This document shows, piece after piece, positions 1-9,165 of a DNA stretch of 64,000 nt. Origin of the DNA: Eublepharis macularius (taxonomy: Eukaryota > Chordata > Lepidosauria > Squamata > Eublepharidae); contig NC_072801.1 in assembly GCF_028583425.1 (NCBI RefSeq), positions 56,931,766 to 56,995,765 on the forward strand. Direction: 5' to 3'. Both the position numbers and the translations under genes were made by a program. The notes beneath the pieces are model-generated. The model did no database searches. It was not told the DNA's origin and saw only the letters and a list, made by a program, of their open reading frames with translations. How positions within the stretch are numbered: position 1 is the first letter of the stretch; the number at the start of each line of letters is the position of its first letter.

Positions 1-60
1 CATGCAGAAAGGTACCAGCTGGATATTAGGAAAAACTTTTTCATGGTCAGAGTAGTTCAA
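1..60 (+). mobile_element. CR1 LINE 3' region, left part
   Basis: These bases match 22849-22910 of the longer CR1 copy in this window almost base for base. The same CR1 resumes at 7771, so this element was cut by the L1 insertion described next. It is non-coding 3' sequence of a 5'-truncated LINE and runs off the left edge of the window. It lies in the same intron (between exons 5 and 6) of V2R gene A. Confidence 0.85.
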
Positions 61-482
61 AGGTGGAATCAGTTGCCGATTCGGTTTCGTTTTCTCAGCC
101 ATGTCGGACGCTCCTCTTCGCAGGTCCGAGAGGAAGTGCCCGAGCACCCTGTCCGGGCGGCTGATCTGCGAAGATTAGCCCCCAAAACTCCCAGTGAGGG
201 AGGCTGGGTCCGGGACGCTGTGGGAAGAGCCCCCCGGAATCAATGCGGGGGGTTAATTGCCCGTTTGTCCCTACGGAGGCCGGCAGACGTGCGCGGCGCC
301 TCGAGTGCTGCCGGGCCATGGAAAACGGCAAAGAGCAGAATTAGGCGAAAGCCTGCAAGTAAGCGAATCCCTTCTGTTACTACAAGTGCACGCGAAGGAG
401 TGGTGGGATCTGAAGCTAAGAAGGCTTGTTCTTCCCCTTTGCTGAGTTTCAGAATCTGGTTGGCGGTTTCCCCCCCCCTAAA

Positions 483-914
483 ATGGCAACAAAAAAACAA
501 AGTCCCACTCTGGGCAAGTCAGTTTCGGCTGCCCTGAAGGGAGAGTCGTTGGAGGAAGTAGTGCGGAGGACGGTTGGTGAAGCCATAAAACCCTTTGTTG
601 ACAAGCTGAACAAAACAGATCAAAGGGTGGGCTTAATTGAGAGCGAAGTGAAAACCATTAAGGAAGCAGTGGGGGGGCAGAGAAGTCTGCTCGGGAAAGT
701 GCGTCACTCATGAAGGCTACGAATAAAGAGCTTAAGCTGGTGGAGAACCAGCTGATCGGGCTACAAGTGGAACGAACACAGACAATTTTGCGCCTCCAGA
801 ATGTGAAAGAGGAGGAAAATGAGGATTTACCGGGTCTGGTCTCGGAACTACTGGCGACACCCGCGAGGGCAACTAAAGAAGAAGTAAAAAGCGCCATTTT
901 GGAAGTCCGTCGGG
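483..914 (+). pseudogene. ORF1 of the half-L1, 5' half
   Basis: ATG at 483 opens a lysine- and glutamate-rich frame beginning MATKKQSPTLGKS, followed by a heptad-like region rich in E, K, L and V, as in the coiled coil of L1 ORF1 proteins. The frame moves by one register near the run of seven G's at 672-678 and carries on from about 690 in the other frame with NKELKLVENQLIGLQ. The half ends at 914 in the first copy of the inner L1's target-site duplication. L1 ORF1p is an RNA-binding trimeric chaperone; this copy is broken by one frameshift and by the insertion. Confidence 0.72.
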
Positions 915-1823
915 ACTTCCGGTTTGGGATTCATGGAGGTCTAACGCAGCTCCATTTGCGGAGCTGACCGGACTGCCGTTTTAAGCGGCCGGCGGGGTGA
1001 AAATAGCCCGCGGCCGACTGCTCTCAGGCGGAGAGCAGGCAAAGAACGCTCAAGACCCTAGGGTGAGTTAGATCTCGGACGAGGGGGGGCTCTGCGTAAC
1101 GGGTCCCCTCCCGATCCTTGAGGTCCCACCTTGCGACGGGTCGGCTACAATCTCTGCGGCAGTTTTGGGGCCAATTCGGCTGGCATAAGACCTACATACC
1201 CAAGCTTCGATTGGGGGAAGAAGTGGAAAGGAGAACTTGAAATCGAAACAGCGATTACAACCCGAGGAAAGTGAAGGGAAGGTAAAGATCACTATCTTCC
1301 GATACGGGACAGATTGATAAAACAGAGAGGAAAAAAAGTAGACTTTTAAACTGCAACAGACTAGTGAAAAGGAGGGGAAGCTTCGGCAGGAGTTGTATTT
1401 GAAAAGAGACTAAGTTTAAAGAAGTTATTAAAGAAATCGGACTATTGTTTTGAATACCTGTGGCTTTGGAGCTGTGAGAAAAAGACACCATCGTGAGATC
1501 TGCTGTGGGAAGACGGGAGACAGGAAGTGCGTAACAACAATAGAGCGGCTGGAGAGAAGCGGCCCTTGCTGGAGGGCAGGAAGAAGGGAATCGCCATCTT
1601 TGAGAGGGGAAGGGTCGCGGCCTCAGCGGAAAAGGAAGTAGGCCATATTGGATTATAAAATCATAGAGAGACCATAGAGAAAAGACGCCCGACATTTTGG
1701 ACCCTTTAAAATTAATTTATGCAAGAAGACCGGGACATTTGAAATAAAAAAGGTACTAAATTTAACGCCACGGAGCTAAGGAAGAGAGCGGACTCGTGGG
1801 AGCGAGCCAAAGCAAGCCCCACG
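915..1823 (+). promoter_or_regulatory. L1 5' UTR with presumed internal promoter
   Basis: A 909-bp non-coding leader between the left target-site duplication and the ORF1 ATG. The first 300 bp are GC-rich with many CpGs (for example around 985-1150); the rest is purine-rich. By analogy with other full-length L1s this should hold the internal promoter, but I recognise no specific factor site. Confidence 0.6.
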
Positions 1824-2618
1824 ATGTCGAAGAAAGATTGGCAATCGGCAATAGAAAACCTGGATAAAAAACTTTTGGAGGTGATTAAAGAATTTAAAGA
1901 CATGAAATTGGAGCTGATCAAAGAGGTTAAACAGACAGTAAAATCGGAGCTGTCGGAAGTAAAATCGGAGCTGTCAGAAGTGAAGAAAGGTATGGAAACA
2001 ATACAAAGTGAATTACAAGGGACGCAGCAGAGAGTTAAAACAGTAGAAGGAGCGATGGAGAACTTAGCAGATACGCAACAAACAGAGATGAGGCTGATGA
2101 GGGGAAGGATGGCGGTTGCGGAAAGTAGACATATGGAGAAGCAGCTGAGATTTCGCGGCCTGCCGGAAATGGAAGGAAAGACAGCGCAAGAGCAGATGAC
2201 GGAGGTGTTAGCTGAATACCTGGGGAAGGAGGAGGAGGATGTTGTGGCTATCCTAGATGTGGCATATCGTGTGAACTCGAGAATTGCAACCCAGAGGAAA
2301 GTACCAAGAGATGTGATTGTACAATTTACAACAAGAAATATGAAAGAGAAGATTGTGACTAAACAGTTTCAAGATCCATTGGAGATCGATGGCAAGACAA
2401 TCATTATAATGAAGGAACTACCCAGATCAGTGTTACTAGATCGGAAAAAATATAAAGCGCTAATCCAGATGTTGAAGGACATGAAAATCAGGTACAGATG
2501 GGAGCTCCCAGAGGGTTTGTCTTTTGAATTTGGAGGTGCCAAAAAGCGTATCAGATCTGAGCGGGAGATGGAGCGATTTATAAGGGACAATGAAAAAGAC
2601 TTACCAACAAGATTATGA
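1824..2618 (+). CDS. ORF1: L1 ORF1 protein (RNA-binding chaperone)
   Basis: An intact 264-aa frame. Residues 1 to about 105 are a coiled coil (IENLDKKLLEVIKEFKDM...), which includes a tandem duplication of the heptad SELSEVK at about residues 41-54 (DNA 1944-1984). An RRM-like region follows from about residue 110 (KQLRFRGLPEM) and a C-terminal domain carries RYRWELPEGLSFEFGG. ORF1p coats L1 RNA in cis and is needed for retrotransposition. The start is the first ATG after the 5' UTR. The stop TGA shares bases with the ORF2 ATG, so ORF2 is probably reached by termination-reinitiation. Confidence 0.93.
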   Translation: MSKKDWQSAIENLDKKLLEVIKEFKDMKLELIKEVKQTVKSELSEVKSELSEVKKGMETIQSELQGTQQRVKTVEGAMENLADTQQTEMRLMRGRMAVAESRHMEKQLRFRGLPEMEGKTAQEQMTEVLAEYLGKEEEDVVAILDVAYRVNSRIATQRKVPRDVIVQFTTRNMKEKIVTKQFQDPLEIDGKTIIIMKELPRSVLLDRKKYKALIQMLKDMKIRYRWELPEGLSFEFGGAKKRIRSEREMERFIRDNEKDLPTRL

Positions 2619-3625
2619 ATATGGAGTGTAAAGTATTATCTTGGAATGTAAATGGACTAAATTCACCGAATAAGAGAAAAAATATTTTTCACTGGCTACT
2701 AAAACAAAAATGTGATATTGTTTGTTTGCAAGAGACTCATATTCGAAAACAGGATGTAAAATATTTAAAACTGGGAAAATTGGGCAAGGACTTTGTAGCG
2801 GCCTCAAGTAAGAAAAAAAGAGGAGTGGTGTTGTATGTAAAAGAGGAGCTACAACCAAAATTCATAATGAAAGATGTGGAAGCCAGATTTGTAGCAGTGG
2901 AATGTACATGGAACCTAAAGAGAGTGTTGGTAGTCGGAATTTACGCACCTAATGGTGCAAAAGAGAGCTTCTTTGAGGATTTGAGGAAGCATTTAGACGA
3001 TCTTTCATATGATCAGATAATTCTTGCTGGAGACTTCAATGGAGTGACAGACTTGGAACTGGATAAACAGACTACAATGGCACAAAAGAAAAGAGGACTA
3101 TTACCAAAGCTCTTTTTTGAGCTGATTCAACAAGAGACTCTTGAAGATGTATGGAGGAGAGAATATCCTAAAAGTAGACAGTTTACTTTTTATTCTGCAA
3201 GGCACTCCACATTATCAAGAATTGACATGATCTGGGCCTCAAAAGATTTGGCGTTATGGACTAAAGATGTAGAAATAATGCCGATGGTAGGCTCAGATCA
3301 TAACCCAATTATGTGGAAATTAGGGAAAAGGAGAAAAAGGAAAGCATGGAGAATAAATGAGGACTTGCTACAGGAAAAAGAGAATATGGAAATACTGAGA
3401 AGAGAGACAAAGTTTTTCATACAATACAACGTGAATAAAGAAGTACCAACTGATAAAGTTTGGGATGCTTACAAGGCGGTTATAAGGGGCATACTAATGG
3501 ACTTAAATGGTAGAGCAAGAAAGAAGAAAGAGGAGAAGAGACAAGAGATTGAGGAGAAAATAAAAGCTAAGGAAATACAGTTAAAAAAAGAGACCAGGGA
3601 AAAAGAAATTATACCAGGAAATTAA
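2615..3625 (+). CDS. ORF2: L1 ORF2, AP-endonuclease half
   Basis: 336 codons starting MNMECKVLSWNVNGLNSP. It shows the APE-type endonuclease motifs in order: WNVNGLN, QETHI, GIYAPNG, LAGDFNGV, LSRIDMIWAS and the SDHNP catalytic histidine block. This domain nicks the target DNA strand that primes reverse transcription. A basic, helical linker rich in K and E (about residues 285-336) follows, and the frame stops at 3623-3625. The protein continues in another register from upstream of 3630, so one small indel in the A-rich stretch just before 3625 separates it from the reverse transcriptase half. Confidence 0.92.
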   Translation: MNMECKVLSWNVNGLNSPNKRKNIFHWLLKQKCDIVCLQETHIRKQDVKYLKLGKLGKDFVAASSKKKRGVVLYVKEELQPKFIMKDVEARFVAVECTWNLKRVLVVGIYAPNGAKESFFEDLRKHLDDLSYDQIILAGDFNGVTDLELDKQTTMAQKKRGLLPKLFFELIQQETLEDVWRREYPKSRQFTFYSARHSTLSRIDMIWASKDLALWTKDVEIMPMVGSDHNPIMWKLGKRRKRKAWRINEDLLQEKENMEILRRETKFFIQYNVNKEVPTDKVWDAYKAVIRGILMDLNGRARKKKEEKRQEIEEKIKAKEIQLKKETREKEIIPGN

Positions 3626-3629
3626 AATA

Positions 3630-6293
3630 TTGCAAGAACAGCTAACAGCAATGAGTAATAAAGAATTGGAGTGGAATCTCAAAAGGCTGAATCAGAAAGC
3701 GTTTGAGGGTGCAAATAAACCTGGGAAGTACCTGGCATGGCAACTGAAGAAGAGAAGGGAAAAGAAAACAATAAACAAAATTTGTGAAGATGACAAAACG
3801 TATTTGGAACAGACTACCATTAGTAGAGCCTTTTATAAATTCTACGCTAAACTGTACAACAAGAAAGAAGTAAATAAAGACTCAATAGCGTCATATCTGG
3901 AGAAAATGACGCTACCAGAAATCTCGGACGCTTGGAGAAATAAACTGAATAGTGAAGTAACGGATGAGGAAATAAGTAAGGCAATACAATCTGCAAACCT
4001 AGGAAAGGCGCCAGGGCCAGATGGACTTACAGCTAAATTTTATAAGACTATGGCCAATGAGCTGGCACCATTCCTAAAGGAGGTGATCAATGGAGTTCTA
4101 AGGGATCAAAGGATTCCAGATACTTGGTCTGAAGCGAACATATCATTGATCCCAAAAGAGGGCCAAGATTTGACTAATGTGAAGAATTATAGACCTATAT
4201 CGTTACTTAACAATGACTATAAAATTTTTGCGAAGATACTGGCGGAGAGACTGAAGGGGTGGCTTTCGGAAGTTATAGAGGAGGAGCAAGCAGGCTTTTT
4301 GCCAGACAGACAAATAAGAGACAATTTAAGGACAGTGATTGATGCTATTGAATATTATGATAAGCGTTGTGATAAAGAGGTTGGCTTCTTCTTTGTTGAC
4401 GCTGAAAAGGCATTTGACAATTTAAACTGGGACTTTATGTTTGCCACTATGGAAAAGCTACAATTAGGAGAAAGATTCATCAGAGCAATTAAGGAAATCT
4501 ACAGAGACCAGACTGCAGCAATTGTGGTGAATGATGAATTGACTAAGAAATTGATTATAAGTAAAGGAACAAGACAAGGTTGCCCGTTGTCTCCACTGCT
4601 GTTCATTTTAATATTGGAGATTCTGATGATACAAATACGACAAGATGAGGAAATTCGAGGAATAAAAATAAAGGACTATTCATATAAGGTCAGAGCATTC
4701 GCGGATGATATAATGTTAATCGTAGAGGACCCATTGGAGAACATGCCAAAAGTGATAGATAAGATCAAGGAGTTTGGAGACTTGGCAGGTTTCTATATCA
4801 ACAAAAAGAAGTCAAAGATACTATGCAAAAATATGACTAAGCAGAAACAACAACTGTTAATGGAAACAACGGACTGTGAAGTAACAAGTAAGGTGAAATA
4901 TTTGGGAATTGAACTGACTGCAAAGAATATAGATTTATTCAAGAACAATTATGAAAAACTATGGACTCAGATTGAGAGGGACTTGATTAAATGGAATAGG
5001 CTCAATCTGTCATGGTTGGGTAGGATTGCAGCAGTTAAAATGAATGTGTTACAAAGAGTGATGTTTTTGCTACAGACAATACCAATCATCAGAGACTCTA
5101 AACAATTTGAAAAATGGCAGAGGAAAATATCAGACTTTGTATGGGCAGGCAAGAAGCCTCGAGTGAAAATGAAAGTTTTACAAGATGCAAAGGAAAGAGG
5201 CGGAATGCAACTGCCTAACCTGAGACTTTACCATGATGCAATCTGCCTAGTTTGGCTGAAAGAGTGGATGACATTAAAGAACAAGAAACTATTAGCTCTA
5301 GAGGGATACAAAAAAATATTTGGATGGCACGCATACCTATGGCACGACAAAGTAAAGGTCAACTCGATGTTCCTGCACCATTTTGTACGGAGAAGTCTAT
5401 ATACAATCTGGAAGAAGTACAGAATTTATCTACAAGAAGGAACTCCTTGGTGGGTGGTTCCATATGAGGTGATAGACCCGAGAGCTGTTGATAATGAACG
5501 ACAATGTTTAACATATAAAGAAATAACTAAAGTAGAAGCATCTAAACTTAGAATAAAGACGCAAGAGGAACTATCACCTAATTACGATTGGTTCCAGTAT
5601 AGACAGATCAGAGATTTGTATAACTCGGACTCTGTAAAAGGAGGTATACGAATAGAGAATTCGGAACTAGAGCAGACCCTTCTTAAAGAGGACAAGAAAA
5701 GAATATCTAAGGTATACCAAGTACTGTTGAAATGGTATACTGAGGATGAGACAGTTAAAACACAAATGGTGAAATGGGCTATACACTTTAACAAAGAAAT
5801 AACAATGGAGGCATGGGAATACTTGTGGAAGACTACAATGAAGACAACGACATGTACAAATATCAAAGAGAACATCTACAAAATGATCTATCGTTGGTAC
5901 ATGACACCAAAGAAGATTGCGCTAGGGAATTTGAACACTTCTAATAAATGCTGGAAATGTAGGAAGCATGAGGGCTCCCTCTATCATATGTGGTGGTCGT
6001 GTGAGGTAGCCAGGCAGTACTGGGAGGTAATAATAAAAGAAATGAGTGAAATTTTACAATTTCAAATTAATAAGAACCCAGAACTCCTGCTACTGAACTT
6101 GGGAATGGAGGGATTTCCAGCCCACCATAGGACGCTGATATTTTATATGACAGCAGCAGCTAGACTTTTGTATGCGCAAAAATGGAAAGTACAAGAAGTG
6201 CCAACTATCGAAGATTGGATCTATAAATTGCTGTACATGGCTGAAATGGACAAGATGACAAGAAAACTGAGAAATCTGGACTCGGCAGTTTAA
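3630..6293 (+). CDS. ORF2: L1 ORF2, reverse transcriptase and zinc-knuckle half
   Basis: 887 codons without a stop. Reverse transcriptase motifs are in order: KAPGPDGLTAKFYK, NYRPISLLN, EEQAGFLPDRQ, VDAEKAFDNLNW, KGTRQGCPLSPLLF, the catalytic FADDIMLI and KYLGIEL. Near the C-terminus is the L1-specific cysteine-histidine knuckle, CWKC then H and C (about residues 771-788). The RT copies L1 RNA at the nicked target. The true N-terminus of the protein is in the upstream endonuclease frame, so the ATG at 3630 is not a real start. Apart from the frameshift before it, this half looks intact. Confidence 0.94.
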   Translation: MQEQLTAMSNKELEWNLKRLNQKAFEGANKPGKYLAWQLKKRREKKTINKICEDDKTYLEQTTISRAFYKFYAKLYNKKEVNKDSIASYLEKMTLPEISDAWRNKLNSEVTDEEISKAIQSANLGKAPGPDGLTAKFYKTMANELAPFLKEVINGVLRDQRIPDTWSEANISLIPKEGQDLTNVKNYRPISLLNNDYKIFAKILAERLKGWLSEVIEEEQAGFLPDRQIRDNLRTVIDAIEYYDKRCDKEVGFFFVDAEKAFDNLNWDFMFATMEKLQLGERFIRAIKEIYRDQTAAIVVNDELTKKLIISKGTRQGCPLSPLLFILILEILMIQIRQDEEIRGIKIKDYSYKVRAFADDIMLIVEDPLENMPKVIDKIKEFGDLAGFYINKKKSKILCKNMTKQKQQLLMETTDCEVTSKVKYLGIELTAKNIDLFKNNYEKLWTQIERDLIKWNRLNLSWLGRIAAVKMNVLQRVMFLLQTIPIIRDSKQFEKWQRKISDFVWAGKKPRVKMKVLQDAKERGGMQLPNLRLYHDAICLVWLKEWMTLKNKKLLALEGYKKIFGWHAYLWHDKVKVNSMFLHHFVRRSLYTIWKKYRIYLQEGTPWWVVPYEVIDPRAVDNERQCLTYKEITKVEASKLRIKTQEELSPNYDWFQYRQIRDLYNSDSVKGGIRIENSELEQTLLKEDKKRISKVYQVLLKWYTEDETVKTQMVKWAIHFNKEITMEAWEYLWKTTMKTTTCTNIKENIYKMIYRWYMTPKKIALGNLNTSNKCWKCRKHEGSLYHMWWSCEVARQYWEVIIKEMSEILQFQINKNPELLLLNLGMEGFPAHHRTLIFYMTAAARLLYAQKWKVQEVPTIEDWIYKLLYMAEMDKMTRKLRNLDSAV

Positions 6294-7050
6294 CACAGAT
6301 TGGGAGAAGCTGAAACAATATCTGGAGAAGAAATGGGAGGTGGGAGGAAAACTGTGGCAGTTTGAGAACTACTGAAGTATAATAAAATGTAGAGGGGGGT
6401 GACTTTACCGGGGGGAGAAGAGATAAATGTGAATTTATAAGCAGTTAGATTAACAGATTGACATATATATAGATATATATAGGTTAATAAATAGAATATT
6501 GACAGAAAATAATTAACTATAAGGATTAAATATAAGGATTGAGTAATCAACAATATTTTCTTTCTTTGATAAGATTTGTATAATGCACCAAACTGAATGT
6601 CTGAAGGCATAGACGAGTCAAATTGATTGACTATGTGATGAGAGTTATATAGAATTACTATAAAAAGACAGAATGAGTAATATATAGAGAATAAGTCAAA
6701 TTGGTTGATTTAAATGTGTAAGGTTTTTATGGTATATGATATATAGAAATATTTAAAATTGGAAAATGGGATAAATTGCTTATCTAAGATGAAACAAAGA
6801 CTTACAGTTTGGGTATATAATAAGAAAAATAGTTAAGGATGTACTGCTTAGTATAATGGAGAATATATATTTGTTTTAGATAGAGGAATTTAATAGAAGT
6901 AAGGGAAAAGGGACAAAGGGTTGGAAAACTGTTGGAAGTCAACAAAAGGGGGGAAAGGGAGGGGGTTAGAAATGAAAAATTTGGGGAAAATTGAATGTAA
7001 ATGTAAAAATAACGGATTCTAACCCAATAAAAATTTTTTCAAAAAAAAAA
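6294..7050 (+). other. L1 3' UTR and poly(A) tail
   Basis: A 757-bp AT-rich untranslated region. It contains a G-rich stretch near 6935-6970 (AAAAGGGGGGAAAGGGAGGGGG), as many L1 3' UTRs do, and ends CCCAATAAAAATTTTTTC followed by A10. AATAAA at 7026 is the probable polyadenylation signal. A truncated copy of the same end lies at 15415-15534. Confidence 0.85.
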
Positions 7051-7064
7051 GGAAGTCCGTCGGG

Positions 7065-7567
7065 CTACTTCAAAATATGCAATGAAGCGTCAGCTGCCTC
7101 GCGAGATCATCATTGATTTTTCATCTAAGAGGATCCGGGACACTATCCTATATAATTCATACAATGCAGATTTGGACTTTTTGGGTAATAAAGTTAAGAT
7201 ATTGAAAGACGTCCCATTTCTAGTTCGGAAAAGACGTTTTAAGTATAAAAAGTTCGCAGCTCTTCTGAGAGAACGTGGAATAAAGTACAAATGGTTATTT
7301 CCGGAAGGAATCTGGTTCAGTCACAAAGATCAAGCTTTCAAGATATTATCAGAAGATCAACTAAGGGATTTTGAGGATAAAAATCCGGAATTTCAGTGCA
7401 CCAAGCAAGACGAAAAGGAGAAGTCTGAGGAGGGGGGGAGGAAACGAGCACTGCGGCTGCAGTTGCTCAGAGAGAATTGCGTCCGGGACCCAGGAGGGGA
7501 AGGAAAATTTAATTTGAATTTAAATTGTAATTTGCATTTAGTAAGGTCAACCACTCCATCAATATAA
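7065..7567 (+). pseudogene. ORF1 of the half-L1, 3' half
   Basis: The frame resumes directly after the second target-site duplication (7051-7064), in register with the frame at 902-914. It shows YAMKRQLPREIIIDF, which corresponds to the end of the RRM and start of the C-terminal domain of L1 ORF1p, then KYKWLFPEGIWF, the counterpart of RYRWELPEGLSF in the intact inner ORF1. It ends at a stop at 7565-7567 after a charged tail with EKEKSEEGGRKR. The 3' UTR and A-rich tail follow at once, with no ORF2. Confidence 0.75.
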
Positions 7568-7751
7568 CATAAAGCTTTAACTTTTGAATAATGGCAGTAT
7601 GAAGGGAAAACATTTTGTGTAGCATAGTTGTTACATGTTGTAGTTGTTGTGTTTTTTTTCCCTTCCTCCCCTTGTTCCCTTTCTTCCTTTTGTATTGTTA
7701 GTTAATGTAGTTAATAAAAAATAAAAATATTATAAAAAAAAATAATAAAAA
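7568..7751 (+). other. 3' UTR and A-rich tail of the half-L1
   Basis: Follows the ORF1 stop directly. A pyrimidine-rich stretch lies at 7650-7695 and an AATAAAAAATAAAAAT cluster near 7711 leads into an impure A tail. It differs from the 3' UTR of the inner L1, so the two L1s belong to different families. Confidence 0.7.
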
Positions 7752-7770
7752 AAAGGTGGAATCAGTTGCC

Positions 7771-7992
7771 TAGGGAGGTGGTGAGCTCCCCTTCACTGGC
7801 AGTTTTCAAGAAGAGGGTGAATGAATATTTGTCAGGGATGCTTTAGGCTCATCCTGCATTGGGCAGGGGGTTGGACTAGAAGGTCCGTATGGCCCCTTCC
7901 AACTCTGTGATTCTGTGGATACTAACAACACTGACTTTGTTCACCACTCTGAGTGGGGGTACTTATCTGCCTAGAAGAGTGGAATATAAGCG
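7771..7992 (+). mobile_element. CR1 LINE 3' end, right part, with SINE-like tail
   Basis: Continues the CR1 begun at 1-60: GGTGGTGAGCTCCCC onward to the CR1 3' end CCAACTCTGTGATTCTGTG at about 7899-7917. The following bases (about 7917-7992, GATACTAACAACACTGAC to GGAATATAAGCGCAG) are not normal CR1 end sequence; they match the 3' tail of the tRNA SINE at 19299-19530. The same CR1-to-tail junction is present in the second CR1 copy at 23070-23140. Confidence 0.8.
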
Positions 7993-8098
7993 CAGTAATA
8001 ATTATGTTAGCATACATCAGATATATTCCTCTTCAGAAACTTCCTCCCAATCCATCTATATTCCTCTTATACAGATATATTATATCTGTATATCTTAC

Positions 8099-8526
8099 CT
8101 TTCTGCTCTGAAATCTTTCCTTCCGGACATGAGATGCAATCATAGCAACAAAATGGTTCTCTGTATTGTCGAAGGCTTTCACGGCCGGAGAACGATGGTT
8201 GTTGGGGGTTTTCCGGGCTGTATTGCCGTGGTCTTGGCATTGTAGTTCCTGACGTTTCGCCAGCAGCTGTGGCTGGCATCTTCAGAGGTGTAGCACCAAA
8301 AAAGACAGAGATCTCTCAGTGTCCTGACACTGAGAGATCTCTGTCTTTTGGTGCTACACCTCTGAAGATGCCAGCCACAGCTGCTGGCGAAACGTCAGGA
8401 ACTACAATGCCAAGACCACGGCAATACAGCCCGGAAAACCCCCAACAACCAAAATGGTTCTCCTTCCTTTATTTTCTTACTATAACCAGGCTGGCAACTC
8501 TCAGTACATACAGAAAGAGGCTGTGT
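8099..8526 (-). pseudogene. VMN2R: V2R-A exon 5, split by a palindromic insertion
   Basis: The cysteine-rich exon reads [20 protein letters not shown] on the 8451-8526 side and [17 protein letters not shown] on the 8099-8161 side. Between them sit 289 foreign bases (8162-8450) flanked by a 12-bp direct duplication AAAATGGTTCTC (8150-8161 and 8451-8462). Acceptor (GCATTAG) and donor (GGTAAG) are both intact, so the exon was normal before the insertion. Confidence 0.92.
8162..8450. mobile_element. palindromic Penelope-like terminal fragment with hammerhead-like motif
   Basis: Two inverted arms (8162-8320 and 8321-8450) meet head to head at GTGTC/CTGACAC. On the plus strand the right arm holds CTGAAGA (8362-8368), a GCCAGC/GCTGGC hairpin (8370-8388), GAAA (8389-8392) and then CGTC, the order of a hammerhead ribozyme core. 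Penelope-like elements are known to carry hammerheads in their long repeats and often insert with inverted ends, so I assign it there by inference; no coding sequence is present. It is bounded by a 12-bp target-site duplication in V2R-A exon 5. Confidence 0.65.
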
Positions 8527-8929
8527 CTAATGCATAAATAGAGAATGAAGTGTTATCATTTTACTATTTGTTTTTTGTTTTTTTGTTTATAGTCCACCTT
8601 TCACACTAAGAGGCAGATCACAACAGTAAAAATACAATATAATGGACAGCTAGGACATTCACTGAGTGAAGTACTACAATGAGCAACGGGACTTTCCAGA
8701 AGTTACTTTGTTTTTCTATGTTTCTTGTATTGTGAATATTTTGCAAACTGATGCCAATAAAGGTTAACTAAATAAATGAAGACTGAACTGAACAGGACTT
8801 TCAGGGAAACAGATACAATAGGGAATGGTCTCCGAAAAATTTAAAACAAGCGTAAGGTCAAGCACAGAGATGAAATCTTTCTGAAACAATGCATAACTAA
8901 TCTCCATGCCATGTTTAGCAGCATGGAAA

Positions 8930-9165
8930 CTTGCTAGTAGGCTCGTATCTAAAAGTAAAAAATGATTGTAATACTGGATGACTTCAGCTACCCTCACTTT
9001 GACTGAGCAAATGTATACTTGAGTCATGTTATAGAAACAAGGTTTCCAGCCATCATAAATGATTGTGCATTGGAACAGTTGGTCATGGAGCGAACTACAG
9101 GTGTAGCAACTCTTGATTTGTTTCTGAGTGGGGTCTTGAGACTGTGCACAAGAAGGTAAGAAGAG
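8930..9165 (+). mobile_element. CR1 LINE relic (endonuclease region)
   Basis: GTAATACTGGATGACTTCAG and the following bases read like the CR1 endonuclease motif GDFNYPxxDW in decayed form. It lies in intron 4 of gene A and probably belongs with the CR1 block at 9365-9735, the two being parted by another repeat. It is old, with several stops. Confidence 0.5.

Larger units (their letters stand above)
915..7050 (+). mobile_element. near-intact full-length L1 LINE, nested
   Basis: A 6136-bp element with a 5' UTR, ORF1, ORF2, 3' UTR and an A10 tail. It is flanked by a 14-bp exact target-site duplication (901-914 and 7051-7064, GGAAGTCCGTCGGG) in the ORF1 of the half-L1. ORF1 and ORF2 overlap in ATGA. 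The only coding defect I see is one frameshift between the endonuclease and reverse transcriptase halves of ORF2. Exact duplications, a clean A tail and two long open frames point to a recent insertion by target-primed reverse transcription. Confidence 0.95.
78..7751 (+). mobile_element. half-L1 (HAL1-like) LINE, interrupted by a second L1
   Basis: The element is bounded by a 19-bp exact target-site duplication (59-77 and 7752-7770, AAAGGTGGAATCAGTTGCC) in CR1 sequence and ends in an A-rich tail. With the inner L1 (915-7064) set aside it is only about 1.5 kb: a 5' UTR of about 405 bp, an ORF1-type frame, and a 3' UTR of about 185 bp. No endonuclease or reverse transcriptase sequence is present between ORF1 and the 3' UTR. 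This is the architecture of mammalian HAL1 elements (half-L1, ORF1 only). It could also be a one-off internal deletion of a full L1; genomic copies would decide. Confidence 0.8.

Noticed and set aside
43-537. Open frames in the GC-rich start of the window
   Set aside because: This is the 5' UTR of the half-L1; no similarity to a protein other than ORF1 from 483.
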